DNA of 64,000 nucleotides from SZUA-370 sp034003955 (GTDB lineage: Bacteria; Spirochaetota; Spirochaetia; Treponematales; UBA12059): contig JAVEXO010000008.1 in NCBI GenBank assembly GCA_034003955.1, positions 1 to 64,000 of the forward strand, written 5' to 3'. Under the pieces are notes generated by a model, which was not told the origin of the DNA, did not search any database, and was given only the letters and a program-made list of their open reading frames with translations. Position numbers and translations under genes: made by a program. This document shows, piece by piece, positions 25,717-33,958 of this stretch (the first letter of the stretch is position 1; the number at the start of each line of letters is the position of its first letter).

Positions 25717-26940
25717 GTGCGACAGGTGTTGTTGGGGAGATGGGTGATTCTGTGCCTTGCCATCGTTGTGGTTCTTGCGTCATGCGCACCATCCCGAACG
25801 GTGACGGCCTTTCAGCGTGAACAGCTGTTCTCACTCGGTTACGGCGTGCTGGAGGATCAGCTTAACCTGTTCAGCCTTGAAGGCAAGGCTCCCGCTCAGA
25901 AGACAAGGATGGCCATGCGTGATGGCATCTTCTTCGTATCCAACGGTAATGCCGCCAAGGTTCTAACCCTCTCATCGTATGGCGACCTCTTGGCCATGAT
26001 ATACAACCCCGAGCGCAATCCTCCTCCTGTATCACTGCGTCCATCAGACTCGGATGCCATAGGGCAAGGGCGAACGGCCAAACCATACCCCTTTACCTCT
26101 CCTGGTGAGATAGCCGTAGACTCGCGCCGTACCATCTTCCTTGAGGACAGGGTTCCTGATTCTCGTCGTTCATACGACGACACCATGAAGGCTAGCCTGG
26201 AATACGTCGTGCTGCGTTTCTCCCGTGACGGAGAATACCTCGACTACCTGGGTCAGGAAGGCGTCGGTGGCACGCCTTTTCCTCCACTGGCAGGCTTATA
26301 CATAGACTCAAAGGATGACTGTGTTGTGGTATGCCTGACAGGCTCAGGCTGGACGATATTCAGGTTTGACCCCAGGGGCATGTTGCTTTCAACGATAGCC
26401 ATAAAGCGTGACGACCTGCCCAGGCCTCCCGAGGAGGCCGACACCATTGCTTCCATGGACAAGGTCGTAGCCTTTTCAGACGGATCGGCCCTGGTGCTCA
26501 AGCTTGACTACTATCGTGAAATAGTCGATGTCGAGACGCATACCCAGGCAGGCATAGAATTCTCCTCCTCATGGGCATGGATCATGGATGGCGCGACAGG
26601 TAGCTATGTGGAGCGCTATGAACTACCCACCTTCGAGACTATGATGGAACAGAAGGGCGACCAGAAGCGGGTTCCGAGGGCATGGGAGATGATAGGATCG
26701 GCTTCCGGGGCATTCTTCCTGTCGGCGGTAGACGACGACGGCTCCACGTATTATGGCATCTTCGATACTCGCTCAAAGACAATGCGCCGTTTCTCCCTCA
26801 GGCTTGAACCAGATGAGACTCTGTACGCTACCTTCTCCCTGTCTCCAGACGGTATCCTTTCGGCTTTACTGGGTTCAAGGTACGAGGCACGCTTCGTCTG
26901 GTGGCGTTTCGACAAGCTGCTCGGAGGCCTGGCGCCGTGA
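25717..26940 (+). CDS. Lipoprotein with propeller-like repeats, function unknown
   Basis: A 407-aa predicted lipoprotein. The signal peptide ends in the lipobox VLASC (Cys at residue 23). The body has repeated strands and Gly-Asp turns (FFVSNGNAAKVLTLSSYGDL, RFSRDGEYLDYLGQEG, YIDSKDDCVVVCLTGSGWT) that suggest an NHL/WD-like beta-propeller. The start is GTG at 25717, 6 bases after GGTGGAGG. It overlaps the nnrDE start by 4 bases. I do not recognise a function; an envelope-associated spirochaete protein is likely. Confidence 0.65.
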   Translation: MRQVLLGRWVILCLAIVVVLASCAPSRTVTAFQREQLFSLGYGVLEDQLNLFSLEGKAPAQKTRMAMRDGIFFVSNGNAAKVLTLSSYGDLLAMIYNPERNPPPVSLRPSDSDAIGQGRTAKPYPFTSPGEIAVDSRRTIFLEDRVPDSRRSYDDTMKASLEYVVLRFSRDGEYLDYLGQEGVGGTPFPPLAGLYIDSKDDCVVVCLTGSGWTIFRFDPRGMLLSTIAIKRDDLPRPPEEADTIASMDKVVAFSDGSALVLKLDYYREIVDVETHTQAGIEFSSSWAWIMDGATGSYVERYELPTFETMMEQKGDQKRVPRAWEMIGSASGAFFLSAVDDDGSTYYGIFDTRSKTMRRFSLRLEPDETLYATFSLSPDGILSALLGSRYEARFVWWRFDKLLGGLAP

Positions 26941-28493
26941 GGCCGCTCGTCGGTTTTGCCCAGTCGCTTAGGATTGATAGAACAACAAAGGATACATATG
27001 CGCTTTCCGATGACCTCCTCATGGAGGCGGCAGCCATAGGCATGGCGCACATCCTTTTTAATGATGATTCATTGCGCCGTAGCCTCGATGCCGGTGAGCC
27101 GCCTGCCCTGGCTATCTGCGGTGGCGGTAACAATGGAGGGGATGCCCTCGCGCTGCTGCGCCGCCTGGCATTTTCAGGAAGGCGTGGCCTCGTGGCGCTG
27201 GTACCGACACGGCTTGGCGATACCTGTGCCCACAGGCTCTCCGAGGCTACTCGTGCCGGCGTTACCATGCTGGCACCCGATGATTCCAGGGTCAATGATG
27301 CCATACGCGAGGCAGGCATAGTCATAGATGGGGCCGCTGGCGTGGGCTTTAAGGGTGGCTTGCGCCCGGAGCTTGCCAGGCTCATAGGGCTGATGCGCCA
27401 TGCGCCTTGTCCTGTCGTCGCCATAGACGTACCCTCAGGCTTGGGCTCTCTACCTGATCCAGGACTCGAGCCAGAACAAGCCGTTTGCGCCTCTGTGAGT
27501 CTCTGCGTGGATCCATTGAAGGCAGAGCTCTATTACCAGGGCAACAGGAGCAATGCCGGCCGCATCATTCCCGTCTCGGGCGTGTTCCCGGTATCCGCAG
27601 GCCGCGATTCCAGCGTCTCGCTCCTTGAACCGGATGACCTCGGCTCCCACCTACCTTTCCTTGATCCAGACTGCCATAAAGGACAGCGAGGTGCCTTAGG
27701 CGTCTTTGCGGGGTGCCCTGGATCCACGGGGGCAGCCGTACTGTGTTCCAAGGCCGCATCGGCGGCAGGGGCGGGTAGTGTTACCCTGCTTGTGCAAGAC
27801 CAGATCGTGCCGATACTCAGCTCTCTTTTAGTGTCCCAGATGGTAAGGTCAGCCACGCAGCCCGGTACCAGAAGGTTCGACGCCATTGTGGCCGGTCCTG
27901 GTTGGGGCATAAACGGGGCTAATGAGCGTAGACTCGATGAACTATGGGATTCTGCCCTGCCACTGGTCCTGGACGCCGATGCCTTAAGGCTCCTGGCGGC
28001 AAGCCCACGGGAACCTCGCTGTTCGCCATTGATGCTGACACCCCATCCTGGGGAGTTCGCCTCGCTGGCCGCCATAGCCGGTGGAGCAGACCCCCGGGAT
28101 GCACTGTCTTTTGCCGCGGCATGCTCCGTGGCCGCCAGACGTGCCCGCTACGATACGTCGGCAGTGCTGGCAGACACGGCCAGGCACTTTGCTGCCGTCA
28201 TAGTCCTCAAGGGCTCGGTGACCTGGATAGGCGAACCGGACGGACGCATGGCAGTATGGGATGGTCGGGATCCGGGCCTGGCCTGCGCAGGCTCCGGCGA
28301 TGTGTTGGCCGGACTCGCCGGTGGCTTTATGGCTCGCGGTGCCTCTGCCTGGGATGCCGCCATTGCGGCTGTCATAAGCCATGCTCTGGCGGGCCGGGCT
28401 TTGGCCTTCAAGGGATTCTACGAGGCAGGGGATCTACTGGCCCCTGTAGCCGCCCTGGCCTCTAAAAGGAGTCTAGATGGAAACGAAGGATAA
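26937..28493 (+). CDS. nnrDE: Bifunctional NAD(P)H-hydrate epimerase/ADP-dependent dehydratase
   Basis: A 518-aa fusion that repairs damaged NADH and NADPH hydrates. The N-terminal YjeF_N epimerase domain has AICGGGNNGGDALALLR and the DGAAGVGFKG segment. The C-terminal kinase-like dehydratase domain has LTPHPGEFA and AGSGDVLAGLAGG. The start is GTG at 26937, sharing bases with the upstream stop (GTGA) and preceded by GGAGG; the open frame further upstream is non-conserved. It is the standard fused form found in many bacteria. The next gene starts inside its last codons. Confidence 0.93.
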   Translation: MRPLVGFAQSLRIDRTTKDTYALSDDLLMEAAAIGMAHILFNDDSLRRSLDAGEPPALAICGGGNNGGDALALLRRLAFSGRRGLVALVPTRLGDTCAHRLSEATRAGVTMLAPDDSRVNDAIREAGIVIDGAAGVGFKGGLRPELARLIGLMRHAPCPVVAIDVPSGLGSLPDPGLEPEQAVCASVSLCVDPLKAELYYQGNRSNAGRIIPVSGVFPVSAGRDSSVSLLEPDDLGSHLPFLDPDCHKGQRGALGVFAGCPGSTGAAVLCSKAASAAGAGSVTLLVQDQIVPILSSLLVSQMVRSATQPGTRRFDAIVAGPGWGINGANERRLDELWDSALPLVLDADALRLLAASPREPRCSPLMLTPHPGEFASLAAIAGGADPRDALSFAAACSVAARRARYDTSAVLADTARHFAAVIVLKGSVTWIGEPDGRMAVWDGRDPGLACAGSGDVLAGLAGGFMARGASAWDAAIAAVISHALAGRALAFKGFYEAGDLLAPVAALASKRSLDGNEG

Positions 28494-29007
28494 GAATCAG
28501 ATAGTCTATTACTACAACCGTGAAAAGCGTATGGAGAAGGCAGGCCCCAATGCCAGGTTCATGGTTGACCACTATAACGGCAAGAGGCCCGGGATATTCC
28601 GCTCCCTGACGGCGACCAGGTCGCTACGCTATCTATTCTTCGCCGTCGTGTTCATGACGATAGCGGTGCTTGTCGTCTCATATATACAGGGTTCCAGGAA
28701 TACTGGCACCGTAGGCGGCGTCAATCTGAGCGTCTCGGCCATGTGGTTTGAAGGAGACGTCTATGTCAGCATAAAGCGACGCTCTCCCTGGTACATGGTT
28801 TTTACCTCCTCTGCTGCAACGACGTCTGCCATAGAGATACGTACGGGTGATGGAAATTCTTCATCCCTGGGTTATATGCAGGCTTCTGACCAGGAGATTA
28901 AGCTGCGCTTTGAGGCCGGAATCAAGCCAGAAAGGATAGCCGTGCTGGCCAGTATCGAGAAGGAAGGAAAGACAGAGTCTGTCGAGCTTGTTTCAAGGGT
29001 AGAGTAG
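28477..29007 (+). CDS. Single-pass membrane protein, function unknown
   Basis: A 176-aa protein with a basic cytoplasmic N-terminus (YYNREKRMEK), one membrane segment at about 50-68 (YLFFAVVFMTIAVLVVSYI) and a beta-rich outer region of ~105 residues (NLSVSAMWFEGDVYVSIKRR). It overlaps nnrDE by 17 bases and AAAGGAG lies upstream, so it is coupled to it. I do not recognise the family. Confidence 0.6.
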   Translation: METKDKNQIVYYYNREKRMEKAGPNARFMVDHYNGKRPGIFRSLTATRSLRYLFFAVVFMTIAVLVVSYIQGSRNTGTVGGVNLSVSAMWFEGDVYVSIKRRSPWYMVFTSSAATTSAIEIRTGDGNSSSLGYMQASDQEIKLRFEAGIKPERIAVLASIEKEGKTESVELVSRVE

Positions 29008-29016
29008 GTTGCGACC

Positions 29017-29045
29017 TTGACCGGGCTATTGCTTTTCGCTATGGT
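29017..29045 (+). promoter_or_regulatory. Promoter of the 29075 membrane-protein gene
   Basis: TTGACC (29017-29022) and TATGGT (29040-29045) are spaced by 17 bases. The predicted start near 29052 gives a ~23-nt leader that includes the ribosome site AAGGGGGAT. Confidence 0.55.
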
Positions 29046-29074
29046 AAAATACACATTTGAAGGGGGATGACGGC

Positions 29075-29485
29075 ATGGTTCAGTTCTATCTTTTGAGCGT
29101 CATCATGAATATAGTCGCTGGCTACGCCCTCCTCTCGTTCGAGACGGAGCCCAAGGGTAGCAAGTTCGACGGTATACGGGAATACTTGAAGGATAGTACC
29201 ATCCGCCTTGTCCTGGGTATCCTGTGCGCCACCGTTGGCTTCTTCAAGCTCCTGACGGTCATGCGTGGCGATATTCCTGTGGTTGGCGACCTGCTGCCTT
29301 CCTTGGCAGGAATGGCTTCCGGGCTTACACTCCTCCTTGAGTTCTACCGCACAAATTCTCAGGTCACTACAAATGGCTTGGAGAAGCTCAACTCCATCTT
29401 TGTGGCCAACAGGCGCATAGTGGGCATCGTAGCCGTGGTCAGCGGTTTTGTACATTTCCTCTTTGCAAACGTTTTGTTCCTCTAG
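29075..29485 (+). CDS. Small polytopic membrane protein, function unknown
   Basis: A 136-aa protein with about four hydrophobic segments: YLLSVIMNIVAGYALLSF at the start, LVLGILCATVGFFKLL, the LLPSLAGMASGLTLLL stretch, and VGIVAVVSGFVHFLFANVLF at the end. I chose ATG at 29075 because AAGGGGG lies ~8 bases upstream; an upstream TTG would place the ribosome site inside the gene. It has its own promoter and abuts the Nudix gene. No recognised motif. Confidence 0.65.
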   Translation: MVQFYLLSVIMNIVAGYALLSFETEPKGSKFDGIREYLKDSTIRLVLGILCATVGFFKLLTVMRGDIPVVGDLLPSLAGMASGLTLLLEFYRTNSQVTTNGLEKLNSIFVANRRIVGIVAVVSGFVHFLFANVLFL

Positions 29486-29872
29486 ATGCGGTCTCTTGCC
29501 GGTATAGCGCTTCGTGCTAACAGCGTCTTCGTGGCTCAAAGGCTAGCCGGAGGAGCGATGGGCGGCAAGTGGGAATTCCCTGGCGGCAAGGGTGAATCCG
29601 GAGAAAGCGACCAAGAGGCCATAGCCAGGGAGTACGACGAGGAATTTGGGCTTAAGGTACGAGTCGGGGACACGATAGGAGAGTCGTCATTCGAGAACGC
29701 AGGCAAGCGCTACGCCTTGGCGGCCATTTTAGTGTCTTTCGATGGAGAGCCACCGGCGCTCAGGGAGCATCAACGGGTATTATGGGTAGACGCCGAGGCC
29801 TTGAGCAAGCTCGACCTGTCTGATTCTGACCGCTCACTTGTTCCCTTCGTCCTGCCTCTATTGGTCCGCTGA
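29486..29872 (+). CDS. Nudix hydrolase, MutT-like
   Basis: A 128-aa Nudix enzyme. The Nudix box GGKGESGESDQEAIAREYDEEFGL is complete (given here as its ends GGKGESGE and REYDEEFGL, residues ~34-57), with the Glu residues that bind metal. The start KWEFPGG is typical of MutT/8-oxo-dGTP pyrophosphatases (WEFPGGK), so nucleotide-pool cleaning is the best guess. The ATG directly follows the stop of the previous gene with no spacer. The end overlaps the convergent xseB by 15 bases. Confidence 0.85.
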   Translation: MRSLAGIALRANSVFVAQRLAGGAMGGKWEFPGGKGESGESDQEAIAREYDEEFGLKVRVGDTIGESSFENAGKRYALAAILVSFDGEPPALREHQRVLWVDAEALSKLDLSDSDRSLVPFVLPLLVR

Positions 29873-30091
29873 GTCGAAGAGGCCCAGCTCTGGCTTGCCA
29901 TCTGGCGCTACAGGCCGGTTGAGCAGTATTTCTACCCTCGCTTCTACGCGCTGCAAGTCCTTCTCGAGTCCTTTTGATAGCTTTATGCCTTCCTCGAATA
30001 TGGCCATGGCATCTTCTAACGCAAGCTCAGGATCCCGTATGCTCTCCGACAATTCTTCCAGGCGCTTGAGCCTTTCCTCAAAATTCTTCAT
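29858..30091 (-). CDS. xseB: Exodeoxyribonuclease VII small subunit
   Basis: A 77-aa helical protein that with XseA forms a nuclease degrading single-stranded DNA. It matches the family's FEERLKRLEELSESIRD start and the LEDAMAIFEEGIKLSKGLEK helix. Its start overlaps the xseA stop by 4 bases (ATGA), the usual coupling. It is convergent with and slightly overlaps the Nudix gene. Confidence 0.93.
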   Translation of the reverse strand: MKNFEERLKRLEELSESIRDPELALEDAMAIFEEGIKLSKGLEKDLQRVEARVEILLNRPVAPDGKPELGLFDSADQ

Positions 30092-31290
30092 CCATGTACC
30101 TCCGCTATCGTGGCCACGGCATCGCCCTTGGCAAATGTTATTGAAACTGATTCTCCAGCTGACAGGGCGGAGGCATCCCTCAATGCTGCCTTGTCTCCAG
30201 GACGCCTGACGACGGCGAAACCTCGAGCCAGTATGGCCATGGGGTCTGAGGCTGCCAGCAGTGACGCCGAGCCACTCAGCCGCTGTCCAGAGCCGCTGAT
30301 GGCGCTTGCAATGCCACGAGACAGCTCTTCGCTGGCGTAGTCAAAACGCTGGCGGTATGGCTGGAGAACACGCTCGAAGCGTAGCTCTAGCCTGTCGCTG
30401 GAAAAGGATTCTACGAGCATCCTGGCCTTCTGCAGGCGGGCATTGAAGCTGAGGCTCAAGGTTTCTGCCGCCACGTCTATCCGTTCGGCTATGGCTGCCG
30501 CGCTGTCTGATACCAGCTCGGCGGCGGCGCTTGGTGTAGGAGCCCGCATAGACGCCGCGTAGTCGCACAGGCTCCAGTCTATCTCGTGTCCTACGGCACT
30601 TATCACCGGTATTCTGGAGGCCGCAACCGCACGCACCACCGACTCATCAGAGAATGCCAGGAGATCCTCCAGAGAGCCACCGCCACGGCTCAGGATTATG
30701 ACGTCGCCAAGGGCATAGTCATTGGCTGCCTTTATCTGCCTAACGAGTGCCGGTGGCGCCTCGTCACCCTGGACAGCTGAGGGCAGTATGGTGATTCTAA
30801 GTCCGGCGTTTCTTCTGCTCAGGACAGAAAGGATGTCATGGAGGGCGGCTCCTGTGGGAGAGCTTATGACGGCTACACGGCTAGGGAAGGCCGGTATAGG
30901 GGGCTTTGTGGCCTGGTCGAACAGCCCTTCATCGGCTAGCCGTCGTTTGCGTTCCTCCAGAAGGGCCAGGATGTCGCCTTCACCGGCCTTCTGCATAGAC
31001 TCAACGACAATCTGGTACTGGCCCCTTGCCGCGTAGACACCAAGTGCTCCGCGTGCGCGGACCAAGGCACCGTCTGTTGGTTTAAAGTTGAGCCTCATCG
31101 CTCGCCCTTTAAACATGACGGCCTGGATGGAGGCGCCAGAGTCCTTGAGGGTAAAGTAGACGTGGCCGGATGAGGCGGGCCGCCAGTTTGATATCTCGGC
31201 TTCGAGCAGGACGTCTGGCAGGGCGTCTTCTATGAGATTCTTGACTATGCCGGTAAGCTCGCTAACCGACAGCGCACGCTCGTCTGTCAT
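30088..31290 (-). CDS. xseA: Exodeoxyribonuclease VII large subunit
   Basis: A 400-aa catalytic subunit. The N-terminal OB-fold includes EAEISNWRPASSGHVYFTLK. The core has VAVISSPTGAALHDILSVL, DVIILSRGGGSLEDLLAFSD and RIPVISAVGHEIDWSLCDYA, all hallmarks of XseA, and APTPSAAAELVS precedes a long coiled-coil. I start at ATG 31290 (MTDERALSVSE); the frame continues upstream without conservation. The start codon coincides with the expected transcription start of the promoter at 31297-31326. Confidence 0.93.
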   Translation of the reverse strand: MTDERALSVSELTGIVKNLIEDALPDVLLEAEISNWRPASSGHVYFTLKDSGASIQAVMFKGRAMRLNFKPTDGALVRARGALGVYAARGQYQIVVESMQKAGEGDILALLEERKRRLADEGLFDQATKPPIPAFPSRVAVISSPTGAALHDILSVLSRRNAGLRITILPSAVQGDEAPPALVRQIKAANDYALGDVIILSRGGGSLEDLLAFSDESVVRAVAASRIPVISAVGHEIDWSLCDYAASMRAPTPSAAAELVSDSAAAIAERIDVAAETLSLSFNARLQKARMLVESFSSDRLELRFERVLQPYRQRFDYASEELSRGIASAISGSGQRLSGSASLLAASDPMAILARGFAVVRRPGDKAALRDASALSAGESVSITFAKGDAVATIAEVHG

Positions 31291-31296
31291 GACCGT

Positions 31297-31326
31297 ACCA
31301 TACTCCGGCCCAGAGTACGCGCGCAA
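31297..31326 (-). promoter_or_regulatory. Promoter of xseA-xseB (leaderless type)
   Basis: On the minus strand TTGCGC and TATGGT are 18 bases apart. Exactly 6 bases separate the -10 from the xseA ATG, so the transcript would start on the ATG. A GGAG lies upstream of the -10 and would not be transcribed. Confidence 0.4.
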
Positions 31327-31333
31327 GAGTGGG

Positions 31334-31362
31334 TGGAAAATTCTACTGTTTTCATGTATACC
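31334..31362 (+). promoter_or_regulatory. Promoter of the SPFH-like gene (nearly leaderless)
   Basis: TGGAAA and TATACC are 17 bases apart. The start expected at 31369 is 1 base before the ATG at 31370. It is divergent from the xseA promoter within a 79-bp gap. Confidence 0.4.
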
Positions 31363-31369
31363 ATTAGGT

Positions 31370-32170
31370 ATGAGACGTTTCGTTTTGACGATTATAGTAC
31401 TGTCGTTGCTATCTGGAGCCGTCTTCCTCGTAGGATGGTTGCCGCTTCGAGTCAGGCCCGGCAGCTATGCCGTGCTGGTAAGCAAGACAGGGGGAGTGTC
31501 AGATCTGGTTATAGAACCAGGAGTCTTCAGGTGGAGCCCATCGGTATTCCTTCCAACCAACGCCAGGTTTGTCCACTATATCCCGGTCATGGCCGAGCGC
31601 TTCATTGAGATTACTGGCGAGCTGCCTTCAGCCGATGTGTATGGGGCCTTCATGGCAGGTGAGCCTGATTTTTCGTACGCCATATCTGCCAGTCTGAGTG
31701 CTGCACCAAAACCAGAGGCTCTGCCTGAACTCTTCAAGCGTTGGGGCGTTGATGATGACGATAAGCTTTCGACATGGCTTGATGGCGAGATGGATCTAGC
31801 CGCTAACGAGCTTAAGAGCCTGCTTGTAGCCTCTGATAATGATACCGAGACGCCAAGCGAGGCATCGCTTGTACGTGCTATGTCTGAAGGCCATCCTCTC
31901 CTTGATATTCGCGGTATACGGATTGTGTCGGTCAGCAGGCCAGACCCAAGGCTCTACGAAGAGGCAAGGCGTCTGTATTCCTCCTACATGGATAGCTTCA
32001 GGGCGGCTGTGGAACCAGTCATGGCTGAAGCATCCAGCATGGCGGCAGAACAGCAGATCCGCATGGATACACTCAAGCGCTACGGTGAGCTTTTAGAGCA
32101 GTATCCAATGCTCGTAGATTATCTGGCCATAGAGGCAGGCCTGGCGCCTCGAGCGATGAGCGGAAAGTAA
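31370..32170 (+). CDS. Membrane-anchored SPFH/band 7-like protein
   Basis: A 266-aa protein with one N-terminal membrane segment (FVLTIIVLSLLSGAVFLVGW). A beta-rich part follows, with RPGSYAVLVSKTGGVSDLVI and EPGVFRWSPSVFLPTNARFV, resembling the start of SPFH (stomatin/prohibitin/HflK-C) domains. The C-terminal half is helical and charged (DSFRAAVEPVMAEASSMAAE). The start is ATG at 31370; upstream in-frame codons overlap the divergent xseA gene and are ignored. Assignment to SPFH is tentative. The HIT gene follows after 4 bases. Confidence 0.5.
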   Translation: MRRFVLTIIVLSLLSGAVFLVGWLPLRVRPGSYAVLVSKTGGVSDLVIEPGVFRWSPSVFLPTNARFVHYIPVMAERFIEITGELPSADVYGAFMAGEPDFSYAISASLSAAPKPEALPELFKRWGVDDDDKLSTWLDGEMDLAANELKSLLVASDNDTETPSEASLVRAMSEGHPLLDIRGIRIVSVSRPDPRLYEEARRLYSSYMDSFRAAVEPVMAEASSMAAEQQIRMDTLKRYGELLEQYPMLVDYLAIEAGLAPRAMSGK

Positions 32171-32174
32171 GACG

Positions 32175-32672
32175 GTGGAGTATTTCTTTAATTTTGATAA
32201 GCTAGGCTATCTGACGGGCAAGAAGCCCGATGGCTGCATACTCTGCCTGGTTGCAGAAGGTTCAGAAGAGGTTCAGAACCTGGGTGTATACCAGACGGCA
32301 CTGTCTATGGTTTCACTCAATCTGTACCCATACAATCCAGGACACCTTATGGTGTTCCCAAGGCGACACATTCAGGACATACGACAGCTCAGTGCCGACG
32401 AGCAGGCCGACATAGAGGCCCTAAGCCGCCTGTGTCTCGATGTATTGGACAGCACCCACCACCCCGTGGCCTATAACCTGGGCTATAACATGGGTCTGTC
32501 GGCAGGAGCAAGCATAGACCACCTGCACCTGCACATAATACCACGCTACGCCCGTGAGATAGGCATAACAGAACTCCTTGCCGGCAGGCGTGTCCTCGTC
32601 CAGAATCCACTCGATACCCGGCTTTTGCTCATAGAGGCCTTCAAGAAGCTGGCTGACACTCAGGATCCTTAG
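32175..32672 (+). CDS. HIT family nucleotide hydrolase/phosphorylase
   Basis: A 165-aa HIT protein with the histidine triad HLHLHIIPR near residue 115, the preceding NLGYNMGLSAGASIDH and the N-terminal CILC. It resembles the branch of Ap4A phosphorylase/hydrolase-like proteins, which act on dinucleoside polyphosphates or adenylylated compounds. The start is GTG at 32175. Its stop overlaps the convergent thiN stop by 4 bases. The exact substrate cannot be told. Confidence 0.88.
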   Translation: MEYFFNFDKLGYLTGKKPDGCILCLVAEGSEEVQNLGVYQTALSMVSLNLYPYNPGHLMVFPRRHIQDIRQLSADEQADIEALSRLCLDVLDSTHHPVAYNLGYNMGLSAGASIDHLHLHIIPRYAREIGITELLAGRRVLVQNPLDTRLLLIEAFKKLADTQDP

Positions 32673-33322
32673 AGAGGCATTGAGTCTAGAAGCCTATCCT
32701 GGAGGGGCAGGACGACGAAGACTGGCCTCTGGCCTGGATCGATCAGCACCTCGTCCGATGAGGCCATATTGGATATGCCAAAGTGACTCTGGTCCCATGA
32801 CAGGCCGGCAAGCGGCCATCGTAAGCCCTCGCTGTGCATACCTATAGCCCCGCCCGATAGCGGGAATACCGAGACTGTCGCGCCGGTGCCCACACGAAAC
32901 CGTCGTGGTTCCTGTAGGCGAACGATGCGTGAGCCAGAACAGAGCCATTCGTCTGGCCCCGAGGGGCGTTCAAGGAGGGCCCTGAGCGCCAGGAGATGGT
33001 CGAGCCTGCCTCCTCCTCCTCCAGCCATCACTATTGTCTCGTAGCCACGCTTCCTTAACTCGGCTAAGCCTATCTCCGTGTCGGTGTCGTCCTTGTCTAC
33101 AGGAAACACCATGCTCCCAGGATACTCGGAGATGATGGCTGGGTTGGATATAGAATCCATATCGCCCACTACCAGATCTGGGCGAAGGTTCCATGCACGC
33201 AAAGTATCGAGGCCTGAATCTGCGGCGCATATAAATGAGAATTCAGACAACCGGTCTTGTAATGCCCTGAAGGGGGGTGGGTCGCCACCTATGACCAGGA
33301 GGGCCGTCTGTCCGGCGCTCAA
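32669..33322 (-). CDS. thiN: Thiamine pyrophosphokinase
   Basis: A 217-aa enzyme that makes thiamine diphosphate from thiamine and ATP. It has ICAADSGLDTL, the LVVGDMDSI motif, VDKDDTDTEIGLAEL and GGGGGRLDHLLALRALL, in the family order. The C-terminal beta domain (VSVFPLSG) is present. The start is TTG at 33322, sharing bases with the upstream stop (TTGA), so it is coupled to the secreted-protein gene. Confidence 0.9.
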   Translation of the reverse strand: MSAGQTALLVIGGDPPPFRALQDRLSEFSFICAADSGLDTLRAWNLRPDLVVGDMDSISNPAIISEYPGSMVFPVDKDDTDTEIGLAELRKRGYETIVMAGGGGGRLDHLLALRALLERPSGPDEWLCSGSRIVRLQEPRRFRVGTGATVSVFPLSGGAIGMHSEGLRWPLAGLSWDQSHFGISNMASSDEVLIDPGQRPVFVVLPLQDRLLDSMPL

Positions 33323-33918
33323 TAGACTGCCTCGTCCATGGCCTCGAAGTCGGCTCGTACCTTGGCAAGCCTCTTAAGCTCGCGCTCTATGATGCGTCCA
33401 TAGTCAAGCTGGCCATCGACTATCCTGAACGACTCGTCTTCCCAGGCTTGTACATCGGGCAAAAAGATGAAGCGCATACCTTCTGCCTTTCGAGCCCATT
33501 CCTGTGCCCCAGGCCAGTAGGCCAGTGCCGCCCTGTAGGCTGTCTCGGCAATTTCCAGGCTCTCCAGGTTCTCTCGTTTCCATGGCGCATTATAGAAGTA
33601 GGCAACCTGCTTGTCGAACTTAGCCCCGAGATAGAGATGCTGCTCTATCATCTTGAGTTCAATGTGCATGTTAAAGAGGTATCGGTATCGTTCCCAGTGA
33701 CGCTTGTCTTCTATCTTGGCAAGGGCATAGAGGGGGTTGCAGAAATCTGCCTTTTGAGCCTGCTCCAGAAAATAGATATTCTCTATGGTATCGTCTGGAT
33801 ACTGGATGTAGTGTATGTGGTAGAGCCTGTAGAACTGTTCCTTGAAGTACACGGGATATCCCGGCAGGGCAAGGGAGCAGGCTACTAGAAATACGCACAG
33901 GGTTGCCAATCGTTTCAT
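33319..33918 (-). CDS. Secreted protein of unknown function
   Basis: A 199-aa protein with a signal peptide (RLATLCVFLVACSLALPGYP). The mature part is rich in Tyr, Trp and Phe (YFKEQFYRLYHIHYIQYPDD) and mostly helical, with a TPR-like pair around AETAYRAALAYWPGAQEWAR. A Cys at residue 14 is not in a convincing lipobox position. It lies between tmk and thiN on one strand. I do not recognise the family. Confidence 0.6.
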   Translation of the reverse strand: MKRLATLCVFLVACSLALPGYPVYFKEQFYRLYHIHYIQYPDDTIENIYFLEQAQKADFCNPLYALAKIEDKRHWERYRYLFNMHIELKMIEQHLYLGAKFDKQVAYFYNAPWKRENLESLEIAETAYRAALAYWPGAQEWARKAEGMRFIFLPDVQAWEDESFRIVDGQLDYGRIIERELKRLAKVRADFEAMDEAVY

Positions 33919-33958
33919 ACATTAGAAGTATCGGCCTACACGATGGCCGGGTATAGCT

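Noticed and set aside
33448..33888. Hydrophobic open frame antisense to the secreted-protein gene
   Set aside because: The minus-strand frame has a signal peptide and start overlap with thiN; the plus-strand frame has neither ribosome site nor promoter.
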